From Pyrenophora tritici-repentis (taxonomy: Eukaryota > Ascomycota > Dothideomycetes > Pleosporales > Pleosporaceae): a DNA stretch of 64,000 nucleotides. The DNA lies in the NCBI RefSeq assembly GCF_003171515.1, contig NC_089399.1:1984001-2048000 (forward strand), written 5' to 3'. The notes below the pieces were generated by a model, which had not been told where the DNA came from, made no database searches, and was given only the letters and a program-made list of their open reading frames with translations. Positions 20,681 through 31,326 of this stretch are shown here, one piece after another (the first letter of the stretch is position 1; each line of letters starts with the position of its first letter). Made by a program: the position numbers and the translations under genes.

Positions 20681-21374
20681 GGTAGTTTTTGAGGGTGTAT
20701 GTGATGTGTTTGAGGTGCTTGTATGCGTCTTGATGTGCTATCGTCTGTAGACGGTTGATGGTCTAGATGGTATGTAGACCGAATGGTGTATCAAGAGTTG
20801 TGTGTGTGATGGGTTGGGAGGGCAGTGGGTTGCAGAGGGGCAGCTCTTATAACAGTTGTGGGTGTAGTGTAGGCGGGGCAAAGCGAGGAATATTTTCGTA
20901 CAATAGGCAGGGCAGCACTGGCGGTATTACAATAGCACGTGTGGGGCGGAAGAAAGAGGACCCTTGGATGGTCAACGCTAACCAAGGCTCATCAGATCGT
21001 CTTATGTGACACAACGATGCGTCCGCCTTTTAACGTACTCATTACAACTGCATTATTCAGATTTTACGACGCGCCTCTGGCTCACAGTGTCGTGTAACCG
21101 TGGCTCCCGTAGGAAAACCAGATCCGCTTTCACGCAAATGGAAGTGCTACGGATCACATGACTTCGCAACAGTTTCACCGAGATTTTCCAGCTCACTTCT
21201 ATTACATCATGGACACTTGAATGTGGAGCGAGAAGGCGCGTCTTCACTCCAAATAATTAGGAGAGAAGCATCACAGGCGAAGTCATGGATATCAAGAAGT
21301 TGCATTCTATACACTACCCCAAAATGAACACGCCGTAAGACTTGATAACGTCTCCAACCCCCATATTCCGCAAT
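20681..21374. other. Intergenic between two minus-strand genes
   Basis: GT-rich promoter-like sequence lies just upstream of the coiled-coil ORF (20690-20760). No convincing gene is seen; the open frames here lack domain features. Terminal sequences of the Q-rich gene lie near 21340-21374. Confidence 0.5.
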
Positions 21375-22819
21375 CTACGCCGCACCAATAAACTCCATCA
21401 AACCCCTGCGAACCTCGGCCTCAAGCTCATCATCTTCATTCTCACCCCCAGCAACATCCTGCACGACATTCTCCCCAGGTTTCTCAACCCGGCCACCAGC
21501 CACTCCCCCATCAACAACCACATCCCCATTCCCACCACCAGCATTCCTCTTCCCCCTTCTCCTCCTCGCCCTCTTCGCCTCAGCCTCCTCAACACGCCTC
21601 ACCCTCTCCTCCTCCTGCTCCTTCAGCAACGCATCCCAAACCGCGAGTTTCTGATACCACGGATCCTTTTTACCGCGAAGCTGCCCGTTTACGTTATTTT
21701 CTCGGTACGAGAGGTCAATCTCCTTGGCGTACATGTTGTAGCGTTGGAGATTCGCGGCCCATTCCTCTTCGCGCTTCGCTTTTTTCGCGGCTTGAACTTC
21801 ATCGAGTTCTGAATCCGCTGCTGCTGCCGCTCGCTTGGTGCCCCGGGGTTCTGGTGGGGGTGTGTGTGGTGCGGGGTTTGAGGGGGCAGGCGAGTTGTCG
21901 TCGTCGTCGGTGATGGTGATGAGAGGGGCGTTGGGGGTAAGGCCGGGTGGGGTGTTTGGCATGGAAAAGGCATTTTGTGTTGATGCGGGTGTGATGGGTG
22001 CGCCGGAAGCTTGGCCGGTGGGTTGTGGTGCGTAAGAAGATGAGTAAGAGGAAACAAAAATTATGGGACGACGATCGTTCACAGCTATAGTACGCTCTAC
22101 GTGCGGCCAGTATTGCTGCTGTTGTGGCTGGTATGGTTGCTGCCACTGAAACTGTGGCTGCTGCTGTGGCTGGTACTGGTACTGCGGCGGGTACTGCGGT
22201 TGTTGCAGCGGCTGATACTGGTACTGTACTTGACCCTGAGGTTGCAGCTGGTATGGTTGCCCCTGTGGTTGTGGCTGTGGCTGTGGCTGTTGCTGTTGCT
22301 GTTGCTGTTGCTGTCGCTGATATTCTTGCAGCCACTGCATACGCACAAAATGCGACATCAGATGCCGTTGCCTATCGCTCTCCGCGATGTGAGTGACAAC
22401 TACAGCAGGCGTTCTCAGCGCCTGTGCAACAGGATGCGTACTCCTGGCAACTACAGGGGTAGCCACGTCGTACGTCTTGGGGGCGGGCTGCCGAGTCGAT
22501 GTAGTCTTCACGCTGGAGAAAGGGGTGTCATCCCAGGCCGGTACCGAGGATGTCTGGTGCATATCATGGTTCGTGTCTGATGGGTCGTAGGCACCCGTGA
22601 CAGACGTGTAGGCTCCAACGGGGGTCTGCTGGACCGGATGTTGGACGTCTTGGGGGGTCTGGGTAGGTGTTAGTGATACGACATGTGTGTGTGTTGAGTG
22701 GGGGTACTTACGGTGTAGTTGAATAGGGCGTCAAGATTGACGTCGGGAGTCGACGTCGGATTCATGTCGTAGCCCATGTCATAGGTAGGGAACGATATGT
22801 TGTGGGAAGAGGAGTCCAT
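21375..22819 (-). CDS. Glutamine-rich, probably nuclear protein; one intron
   Basis: No family recognised. Two exons: 22712-22819 (36 codons, MDSSSHNISF start) and 21375-22658, separated by a 53-bp intron with GTAAGT donor, CTAAC branch and CCCAG acceptor; 463 aa in total. The N-terminal third is S/T/P-rich. The middle holds a run of nine glutamines, then QP repeats and Q/P/Y-rich sequence to about residue 225. An acidic TITDDDD patch follows, then a basic, charged region (QAAKKAKREEEW, and KRARRRRGKRN near residue 400) that would serve as nuclear localisation signals, with a coiled coil between them. The composition suggests a transcription regulator or RNA-associated factor, which is inference from composition only. 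Confidence 0.75.
22262..22316. repeat. CAG/CTG and GGCTGT microsatellite encoding polyglutamine
   Basis: CTGTTG and GGCTGT repeats on the plus strand encode nine glutamines followed by alternating Q and P in the Q-rich protein. It is pure enough to be length-variable between isolates. Confidence 0.8.
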
Positions 22820-25345
22820 GTTGTAGGTGGTGGTGGTGGTGGTTGGGTAGTAGGATGAGAGGGGCTGAAAAGGAGAGAAGATGGTTGCGGGTAAGTAGAC
22901 TAGATGTCGGCGAAGCGACTATCTTATAGGGGAGAAGAAGGTTGTGACTAGGCAGTAGAATAGGCGTTGCTGAAATTGCTGTCTGGTGAGAGAGAAGACG
23001 GTTTTTTATGGGCAGTAGAATAAGCTTTGCTAAAAGTACTGTCTGGTGGAAGAGATGGGAGATCAAGGAGAGGAAGGGCGCAGACGGAAGATATACTACC
23101 GGCAGCCCTTGTCTGCTTGGCAATGAATCTGTCCTCGATGGAATTAGTGACACAGTATGTGATTATAATGAAGCCAAGCAGAAAAACCATAGTTCGCATC
23201 GTGTTGTAGCAGTCCGTAAGAGTCATTCCCGCAAATTCTCCTAGACGTGGGACCTCAGTCATGCAGCGATGGTGGAGACATCGTCAGGCTGTGGCTGAAT
23301 GTGATGAAGTGGATCAAGTTGTCCAAAGGAACTGCAATGATGATGTATTGGTGTTGATGAGTCGCAGCAAGAGTTTTTCACCATGCGAAGGGCTGCACTC
23401 TCCACTGACAAGTCTTGCGCATCACGATGGCCACATTCGGCCAGTATTGCGTCCTTCATTACGGCTACTCGACCGTGAGAGTGCACTGCTATACCGGTCA
23501 ATGGCGTACGCAGAGATTTGCACTGCCCCGTTGCGCGGATGGTGATAGCCAGTGCAGTGTGGAGCACATCGCCGGTCCAAACAATGGTTACATCACAACA
23601 GTACCATATCGATATCGACGATATAACCACATCGTCAGCTACCGAGCACTCATCGAGAGACCATTAGGTCATGCATCAAGTGGAGCGAGCGATGAGAAAC
23701 GGAGACGACCAGTGAACTCGAGCAAGAATTCTGAGTCACGATATAAGCGAGATGAAAGTTCTGCAGATATGCATCACCAAAATACAACGCACGAAGTTAA
23801 TGCACATATCTCAAGGACAAAGTTTTGTTTAGTAACCAATCATACAAGCAGCGGCAGTATATGATGTAGGTACAAGGGCATTTCTTACACATGCCCGCCC
23901 GCAGCGCCGGCGCCGCTATAGCGAAAGATACCGGCCAATCAGGGGTACCTCTGTCCCACTCGGGCAACCAGATTTTCTACATCATGAACCAGGGTCTGCC
24001 ATCAGCCAAATCACCCACGTTATGTAGGTACCAGAATCATGATGCAAGGAAGCCCTGGGTTGTAGCCTGCAAGAGACTGTCCGTGTCTGCCATGGCCTAT
24101 CGCGCGGCCATCGCGCCCTACTTCTACTCCCGTTCCTCACCCATGGTTCGGCGGCTTGTACCTTGCAGGATAGTCCTAATAAACTCATCGGTTATTTCGG
24201 GAGACTTTCCGCGCCTCTGGTACGCTTTACAGCTTGCACGCTCAAAACAGCACAACAACACGATGCGTAGGCGCAAGCAGTTCGCGCGGGGGGGTGGGGG
24301 TACTACACACGTCGACATCTACCCTCATGCCTATGCACCGTTGTCAAGATTTCTCATCGGTAACCGATTGTAGCGCCATGGCGGTGCGCGCCGCGCCGCG
24401 CATTGTGGGTCTTGTGATGATGTAGACTAGCGTCAGCGTAGGCTGTAATGTGCTCAGACGCGCGGATCCATGGTTTAAGCGCGCAGAAATTGAGTCGTAC
24501 ATTGATTGACCCGCACGCGATACATGGGTGCGAGGAGGCTTTTGATTCGGTACTGAATGAGTACGATGCGGCTCTTGAGCTGGCGCTATGCCGCTGCAGG
24601 GTGTGGTAGGTAAGAGATGCAGGTGCGCGATCGAGGAGATGCAGGGACCTGCAGGAACATGGAGGGTGTGTATGGGCTGTGGTTTTTCCAGAGCGCTTCT
24701 TGTGCGATGATCGCGGTGGATGGAGGGTACATGGGTGGCTTGAGATCGCGTAGGATGGTCTCGCAGGACTCCGATAGATGGACTCGCCCTCGCACCGCCG
24801 ATGGCCTGTGCGGCCGACGCGGGCCATGGTATTTTGCGCACGCTCAGTGTCGTGAAGAGAAGACTACCACTACTCAGTCTGTTCAAGCCCCGTCTAATCT
24901 CTTCAAATTGACTATGCGGGCTACTCTTTTCGAATAGAGGATGTAGAGGGCAAAGGCGCAGGTTACGGGTTAACGCATTTTGCTATGAGAAGCACCTGCG
25001 TCCTATTAGAAGCAGTAGATCGAGAAATAGAACTACATGTGTTGAGGAAGCGCAGGTCGCTATTAAGACGACACCCTTGTGAATTACTGTTCACATGCGG
25101 GTTTGTTCTCAGAAAATGCGAAATTTGCACGGTATGTGGAAGCCCTTGGTGCTTTGCTATTGTAACAAAGGGCTTGCTGTCGCGGTTGTGGATGAAAGAC
25201 GAACCTCTTTTTCACGATATATACTCCTGTAATCCAGCCCGTAAATCGCAGGACATCTTGAAATCCAACGTGGTATAGATCGTCCCCTACTTCACTGCCA
25301 ACATGCCATCCCCGACCCCTCACATACCTCCTCTCATATATCTCG
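22820..25345. other. 2.5-kb region with no confident gene; small membrane ORF and repeats near its left end
   Basis: The first 100 bp are the upstream region of the Q-rich gene. At 22875-23055 about 65-bp imperfect tandem units occur (CAGTAGAATA..TTGCT.AAA..GCTGTCTGGTG). A minus-strand frame at 22948-23262 (104 aa, MTEVPRLGEFAGM) has one hydrophobic segment, MVFLLGFIIITYCVT, followed by the repeats read as PDSxFSxAYSTA. It may be a small membrane protein but has no recognised relative. From 23263 to 25345 I see only short, compositionally poor frames. Confidence 0.35.
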
Positions 25346-26347
25346 CTACTCGTAAAATATTGCAGTGTCCCTAGCCATAACATATCCCAACGCACCGTGT
25401 ACGCGATGATTCTCACCCGTCTCAAACTCGATTATGTAGGAATCAAAAATGCGCTGTATAGTGTGGACACCGCAGAACACGTGAGAGACCGTGAAGTTGG
25501 TGGTCATGAAGTCTTGTAGATGTGCCAGTCGGGTTACATTGTCGGGATTGGTTGGGGGAGTGTGGGTAGGCTCTTCCTCTACCGAATAGAGGGGTATCTG
25601 AGAAAGTGAACCTATGTGACCTCTTGAGGTAGGCGTTGGAATAAAGACCTGTGGCAAGGCAGCAGAAGACCAGACTGGAATTTGTGAGGTTGGAGGAGGA
25701 ACGTGGGGCTCTGGTTCCGACTCAGGTAAACGTGGTGAATATTCAGACGACGCACGTGGGACTGGTGAATGTTCGGGCGACGTAGATGGGCGTTGTGAAT
25801 CGCTGTACCACAAAGGTGGGCGTCGTGAAAATTCGGGCTCCTCAGGTACATAGTCGACCGACCAGATCGATGCCCGATAGAACGGTTGTATTTGAGCATG
25901 CGCCACGCTCCCACGGCCTGGAAGAATCTGCCTCGACTGATCGTGCAAAGCCTCCGAGGCAAACATCGCAGCCATCTCACTCATTTCCTCCACCACCCTC
26001 CACTGCATGCGGCGACGAGAATCCGGTGCAAAGAACGTTTCCTCGAGCTCTTCTTGCATCACTTCATATCTCTGGCGATTTGTCAACGGCGCATACCGAA
26101 ACAACGTCTTCCGGCAAGATGGACAGGCGTCGCGCTGCGGGCTCGCGCTCTCGGCCCACTCGATGAGGCATTTGCGGTGGAAAATATGATTGCAGTCTTG
26201 GATCGACACCATGTCATAGGACGCTTCGTTGAAGTCCTCTTGGCAGACGACGCAGATGCTGATATCCGCGTACTGGGGCGCGCCGGGCAGGATGCACAGG
26301 GGCTGGAGGTAGTCGCGGTAGAACTGACTGCGAGTTGGCAGCGTCAT
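25346..26347 (-). CDS. RING-H2 zinc-finger protein, probable E3 ubiquitin ligase
   Basis: RING-H2 proteins bind an E2 enzyme and pass ubiquitin to substrates. From Met 26347 (MTLPTRSQFYRDYLQP) the protein is 333 aa. The RING lies at about residues 31-82: CVVC, then CNHIFHRKC, then CPSC, giving the C3H2C3 zinc ligand order. After it come a helical, acidic stretch (VMQEELEETFF) and a Pro/Ser/Glu-rich, presumably disordered segment with repeated SPEHSP/SPRLPE units. The C-terminal 70 residues form an ordered unit (HVFCGVHTIQRIFDSYIIEF). No transmembrane segment is seen, so it is likely soluble. The frame extends upstream to 26584 without domain content, so the later Met is preferred. Substrate unknown. 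Confidence 0.82.
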   Translation of the reverse strand: MTLPTRSQFYRDYLQPLCILPGAPQYADISICVVCQEDFNEASYDMVSIQDCNHIFHRKCLIEWAESASPQRDACPSCRKTLFRYAPLTNRQRYEVMQEELEETFFAPDSRRRMQWRVVEEMSEMAAMFASEALHDQSRQILPGRGSVAHAQIQPFYRASIWSVDYVPEEPEFSRRPPLWYSDSQRPSTSPEHSPVPRASSEYSPRLPESEPEPHVPPPTSQIPVWSSAALPQVFIPTPTSRGHIGSLSQIPLYSVEEEPTHTPPTNPDNVTRLAHLQDFMTTNFTVSHVFCGVHTIQRIFDSYIIEFETGENHRVHGALGYVMARDTAIFYE

Positions 26348-27271
26348 GATGGTCTGTATATGGCAAACGGTTCCTCTCCTTAATGATATTCTGGTGTTTT
26401 TCGAGTGGTGATGGGTGGGCGGGCGCTGGATTTTTAGGGGTGGGTGGATGCGGAAGGGAAAGAATGGACGACGACCAAACTGCAAGAAGTCGCCCCAGCA
26501 GGCAGCCGCGCTCATTTTCTTATTACATGCGGAATATACTGGGAGACAATAGTAAGTCAAAGGAAAAGAAAGGTTTTCTGGCACTATTTCTACTCTCAGG
26601 CGGCCCGCTGTTTGCTGTGGTCACCCGCTGCGTTGGGTGGTGATGGACGGCAGCTGCGCAGCATGGTCAGTCACTTCGGAAAATCAAGGACCCCTACAAC
26701 ATCTGAGGGTTCAAAAAGTTGGCTTAGCATCCTAAACCACGATTCAGCGCGAGCGCATAGCCAAGGTCTACATTTCTGCCATCTTGAGATGGACTGCTTC
26801 GCACTCTTGAACTAGATCACAGATACTGCTAACGCACGATCTACCTGACATCGCAAATAGTAAAAACCGCAGAGAATTCGCGAAATTGCATGCTCTATCG
26901 CACGCCGAGATATTCTGTAGCATTCTGCGCTTAGTAACATACTTGCCAACAAGTGCCGATGCTGTCACTGAGGTCTGCACAGGAAGTTCTGTCCGCCTGT
27001 TGAAGAGCAATTTCTAGCGTCCGCGCGAAAAATCAAGCATGTCTTTTCAGGGGAAGTACGGGGTGGTAGATTGAACAGCAACTATGTCTCACGTTGTCGC
27101 AAATGAGCCGACTACGAGTTTGCATGTCCTACTGCATTGTTGCGACTGTAAGACAAGCGAGTCATCGTGCGCTTCCGCCATGGAAGACATCACCTCCAAT
27201 CTTGATTATTAACTTCGTTATATCTCACTGAAATTGCATCTTAAGAAAGTTTATATCAATAGCTCAGCACC
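26348..27271. other. Divergent intergenic region
   Basis: Lies between the minus-strand RING gene and the plus-strand gene at 27272, so it carries both promoters. No gene or repeat is recognised. Confidence 0.5.
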
Positions 27272-28529
27272 ATGTACCGCCGTTCAACGGCCCCCACGGC
27301 CTCCACCTCCATACACACCAGCCCACGAGAAGTGCTAACCCTAGACCCACAGCTAATCGTAAACACGATTCACAGCGCCTTAACACCAAAGATCTTCAAG
27401 AACCCCACACCCAAGAATTTTGCCGCGCTCAAAAGTTTCGCTGCTAGACTCTCACAACGCGTTAAGACCGACGTCTACGCCTTGATTCCAGTCTCAGCCA
27501 CAGATCCAACAACAGACTGGGAAGTCACTGTCTTCAGATCAATCATTGCTACATTCCCATCACGGAGAACCTAGCAGTCCTAAAAGAAGATGCTGAGTAT
27601 ATCTTGCTTCTTGCAACCCTGCTTATACTAGCGTTTGAGCTTCTATTCCTGTGCGCTAAGAGCAAAGCGGAGAAGATGTGTGGTTTTCTCGCGCAGGCTT
27701 TTGGGGAGTATCTTATAGAGCCAGAGATTGTCCGCGCGGTAGATGAATTGCTCGAGGTAAAGCGACGCAGGCTAGCTAGAAAGTCCGCTGATAGGAAGGT
27801 GCTGCAAGCGATTCAGGACGTGCGGATGTTGATGCCTGATATCAAGCAATGCACTACATTGTGGAGACAGAGTACGGCAATTAGACCGCCAAACGCGATT
27901 GCCCGGGATAGTGTATCAAAAATTGCCGAGCAATCCACGGCGCTGTCAATACCAAGCATGCACGGCGCGGTGGTCAAGAAAGAAGACGACAGAGCACCCG
28001 AAAGATCCTCGCACGCACCCATCTGGCGAAACAACACCGTTCATGTATCCAGATGGAGCGCATCAACAGCCTCAACACTCCAACCCTCTCAATCATGCCC
28101 GCCCGCCATCCCGCAAACACCTCCCGAGAAATCCACGTCAAAATCATCCTCAAACCCAACAGTACCTACAACATCCACTCCATCACATCCATCGCCTACA
28201 CCGGCAATACCGCAACCCTCAAATCCGCCTTAGGTCTCGAAGCGCACCTCAAACCCGGTTGTATCATCCTCCCCAACCCCTCGTATGCAGATGCCATGGT
28301 GCTTAAGCGCAGCGAGACAGCCACCGATGGTTTCGTAGCAGAGGTGATCATCCCTCCCGCGCACCGCTATCACGTTGTCAAGGTGAATGATGTGCGGGAA
28401 AAGGGGGATGCGCCCGGTTGGACGATTGTGGAAACGACGGATGCGTTGTTTGAGGTTGGGGGTGGGGATTATGTTGTTAGGCGGAAGAATTTCGGGAGGA
28501 GTGTTATTATTGAGAATTTGGGTGAGTAG
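27272..28529 (+). pseudogene. Unknown protein gene, apparently frame-broken twice
   Basis: Not recognised. Three overlapping frames follow each other: 27272-27574 (MYRRSTAPTAS, ending in a frame that falters at FRSIIAT), then a frame from about 27555 that continues with PITENLAVLKED and a hydrophobic LLLATLLILAFELLFLCAKS stretch to 28233, and then one to 28529 with a compact C-terminal part (SREIHVKIILKPN ... NFGRSVIIENL). Each step is one frame, which fits single-base indels better than introns; no good donor/acceptor pair was found at either junction. The middle part ends in Ser/Pro/Thr-rich sequence. It may be intact in other isolates. Confidence 0.5.
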
Positions 28530-28614
28530 GAGGGGGGTGCTTGATGGGTCTGGTTGGGATGTGCTGGGTGGCGCCGGCGTTGGGGCTGGGGTTAGCGGCT
28601 GTAATTATGGCATG

Positions 28615-28857
28615 TATTGAGAAGCTGGCACTATTAGTAGTAGTATGACTACCTAATAGAGCGCTCTCTAAGGCACAACGGTAGTGGTGGTACGACTCGT
28701 ATTGTATTGACTAAGGAGCTATTCACACGTTTGTAGATCCGTGTTGCGTGCAGCTGCGTCCAAGCTCCCCGCTAGGACCCACCTGCACGTGTCACCAATC
28801 ATGTGACTACTCCTCCGCTTGATACCACCAAGTCACTTACGGACTGTATTCTCAACA
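28615..28857 (-). repeat. Copia-3 LTR
   Basis: 243 bp, reverse complement of the Copia-1 LTR. It is much better preserved than the adjoining pol sequence. The polypurine tract complement follows. Confidence 0.93.
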
Positions 28858-28885
28858 CTCCCCCACAGGCCTTACGTGACTTGTT

Positions 28886-30373
28886 CTAGTGCCCTTCATC
28901 AATAACTCCCAGCATCTTCTTAAACCTTTCGAAAGCAACTCTCTGCAGTGGCTTAGTCATTCCGTCGGCAACCATCTCGTCAGTCGGAATATAAGAAATC
29001 TAGAGCTTCTTCTGCTCAGCTAGGTCTCTAATAAAGTAGTAGCAGATGTCAATGTGCTTAGAACGTTCGTGCAGATGCGGATTCTTCACCAGTGCAATCG
29101 CTCCCTAATTGTCACCGTACATCTGGACTGTGATACCGTTCTTATTAACGTATTGGTGCAGGCCGAGATCTCTAAGTACTTAAGCTGCCTACTGTCCCTG
29201 CTTAGCGTACATAGCTTGTAAGATGTACTTAGACTCAGCACTTAAGGTTACTACTAACTTCTACTTCTTTGCTGCCCAAGAGAATAGTCCTCTATAGAAC
29301 ATTCCGACTCCCCTAGACATGCTCTTCTAGTCTGTCTTATCGCTTGCCCAGTCAGCGTCGGTGTAGATCCCAAACTCGTTTTAGTGATCTCCTCCTAGAC
29401 CGAAGCGAATCTTCTGCTTTACTGTTGACCGTAGATATCTCATTAGATTCTTTAACGCAGTCCCGTGCATCTCTACAGGGTCTCTCATGTACTGGGCTAG
29501 TCGTCCAAGTACAAAGGCAATGTCTAGTCTCGTGAATACCATTGCGTATATTAAGCTTCCAATAATCTGTGAATATTGTGTAGAGTCGATTCTGGCGTCT
29601 TTAGGAGTAGCAGGCTTTAGGTGTTCGTAGTCTACAGCAGGGATCTTCTTTGACTTGTACTTTGCTAAGGTGATACCGTACTTATCTAGGACTGTCTCTA
29701 GGTACTGCTGTTGATTAAGGTAAATAGCTTTGTTAGCTCTATCGCGGGTGACTCTAACTCTAAGGATCTTTTAAATCTCCCCTAGGTTCTTAGAGTTGAA
29801 TCTCGTAAGGAGCATTTCGTCGAACCAGGCTAGGTCTGAAGTGAGTTTTGCGGCAGCAGCAATGTCGTCAACATAAACTAGTAGTAAAATACCTCTGCCT
29901 TTATGCGTGAATAGGCAGGGGTCTGCAAGGCTCTGTGTAAAACCAATCTTAGTTAGGAACCCCTTAAGTAGCAGGTTCTAATCTCGTCTAGCTTGCTTAA
30001 GTCCGTAAAGACTCCTCAAAACCTTCAGAACGTTGCCTTTCTTAACTTTTACCCCAGCTGGTGTTGTGAGGTAGATGTCTTCTTTTAAGTATAACTTAGT
30101 GAATGCGTTCTTAATGTCCTACTGCTAGCATTCTATGCCCTGTTTAGCAACAGTAGCAAGGAATAACCTTAAGGTGTCCATTCGTACTGTCGGGGCGAAA
30201 GTCTTAGTGTAGTCAATCCCGTGTTGTTGACTGAACCCTCGAGCAACAAGTCTAGCCTTAAACCTCTTAATCGTACTATCAACTTTAAGCTTAACAGTAA
30301 ACACCTATTTTATAGTGACGAGGTTTGCACCCTAGGGTGGAATAAGCTCTTCCTAAGTTCCGTTCCCTATAAG
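28886..30373 (-). pseudogene. Copia-3 RT-RNase H, nonsense-riddled
   Basis: Collinear with 14322-15810 of Copia-1. CAG, CAA and TGG codons have repeatedly become TAG, TAA or TAG/TGA-type stops: for example the CAG preceding the glycine-alanine of the RNase H and the glutamine in the NQGAIAL motif. Near 30210 it keeps the normal frame that Copia-1 has lost, so it helps diagnose the Copia-1 frameshift. Confidence 0.9.
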
Positions 30374-30542
30374 CAGACTCCGCAACAATCAAATCAATCA
30401 ATCTTAAGGTTGTCGATTGGTTTGATTAGCTTGCGGCGACGCTGCTGATTGATTGCGGATTGATTGTTAGGGGTTTTGAGCAGATTGATTGCGATTGATT
30501 GGTTGATTGGCTGATTGATGCTAAGAAGTAGTATACAGGGGG

Positions 30543-31326
30543 TTATGGTGTTGTACTCCAGCCTTCTATATCGTACTGTTGTACAATCTCCTCATCTTTG
30601 ACGTCACTCCACTTATCTTCATCATCACCGTTGTTGTACAAGCCGTCAAAGCCAGCTCGTCTCCACGAACGTACAAGCTGAAGGGCAGCAAGTAACTCGC
30701 TGCCAAGAGCTCGCCGGCGCGGCTCAAGTAAATCGCCAAGCTCGCTAAAGAGCCTCTCGCAGTCGCAACTAGATGCTGGTATCGTGAGTATATCAATCGC
30801 AAACTGGCTTAAACACGGGTATTTTGAGCGTAATTGAATCCAGTACTTGACTGGGTGGCCATCGCTAAGATACTGTTCGCTTGTCCACTCTGGCTCTTGA
30901 GTTCTCCAGCGCTCGTACTCATCGTCGTGGGCAGCCTCTACCTGAGCCTTGTTGCGCCGTACGAGGGCGCCAATCACATCATCTATTCCTCTATGCCTTG
31001 GTTTTGCAGTTGTTTGAGATAGAGGACGTGTACGTTGAGGCTTATACGACTGCCAGAGCTGCAGGAAGCCAGCGTTGGCTGATGTTAGCCATTCTGGCTT
31101 ATCCACCCAGCTGTTCTCGCAGTAGTATTTGTAGTATGGATGGAGGCAGGTAGCAGCGTAGTATGCTGGCGATCGATCGAGCTTGTTGTAGTAATCGTTG
31201 GCCTTACTCCAGGCGGCGCGGAGGTTAACAAAGAGGTGATCTTCAGGCGCATCAGGTGGGTTGAAGTCAACTTGCTCGTACGAGCGCGTACGGGCTTCGA
31301 GCGCGCCAAGTACGTATTCAAATACA
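30543..31326 (-). pseudogene. hAT-3 transposase, C-terminal part
   Basis: Encodes about 260 residues of a hAT transposase. It starts abruptly at VFEYVLGALEAR and runs through WSKANDYYNKLD, SPAYYAATCLHPYYK and the dimerisation/catalytic CERLFSELGDLLEPRRRALG region that supplies the third acidic residue. It is clearly related to the hAT-2 transposase (same landmarks throughout), but not identical. The start is cut by the left end of hAT-2. Confidence 0.9.

Larger units (their letters stand above)
28615..30373 (-). mobile_element. Copia-3: same family as Copia-1, 3' half only, RIP-like mutated
   Basis: It contains a full LTR and then the pol 3' half in reverse orientation. Alignment by eye to Copia-1 shows mostly C-to-T changes at CpA and G-to-A at TpG. 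It ends at 30373 exactly where hAT-3 begins, at the point matching about 14322 of Copia-1. The 5' half and left LTR are absent. Confidence 0.92.

Noticed and set aside
23415..23864. 149-codon plus-strand frame
   Set aside because: No recognisable domain, overlaps antisense frames, and lacks clear coding composition.
24344..24886. 180-codon minus-strand frame
   Set aside because: No Met-proximal coding signal, biased His/Arg/Ser composition, overlapping alternative frames of equal length, and no domain.
28053..28529. A separate 158-aa gene starting at 28053
   Set aside because: It overlaps the preceding frame by 180 bases and continues its direction, so a single broken gene is more likely than two overlapping ones.
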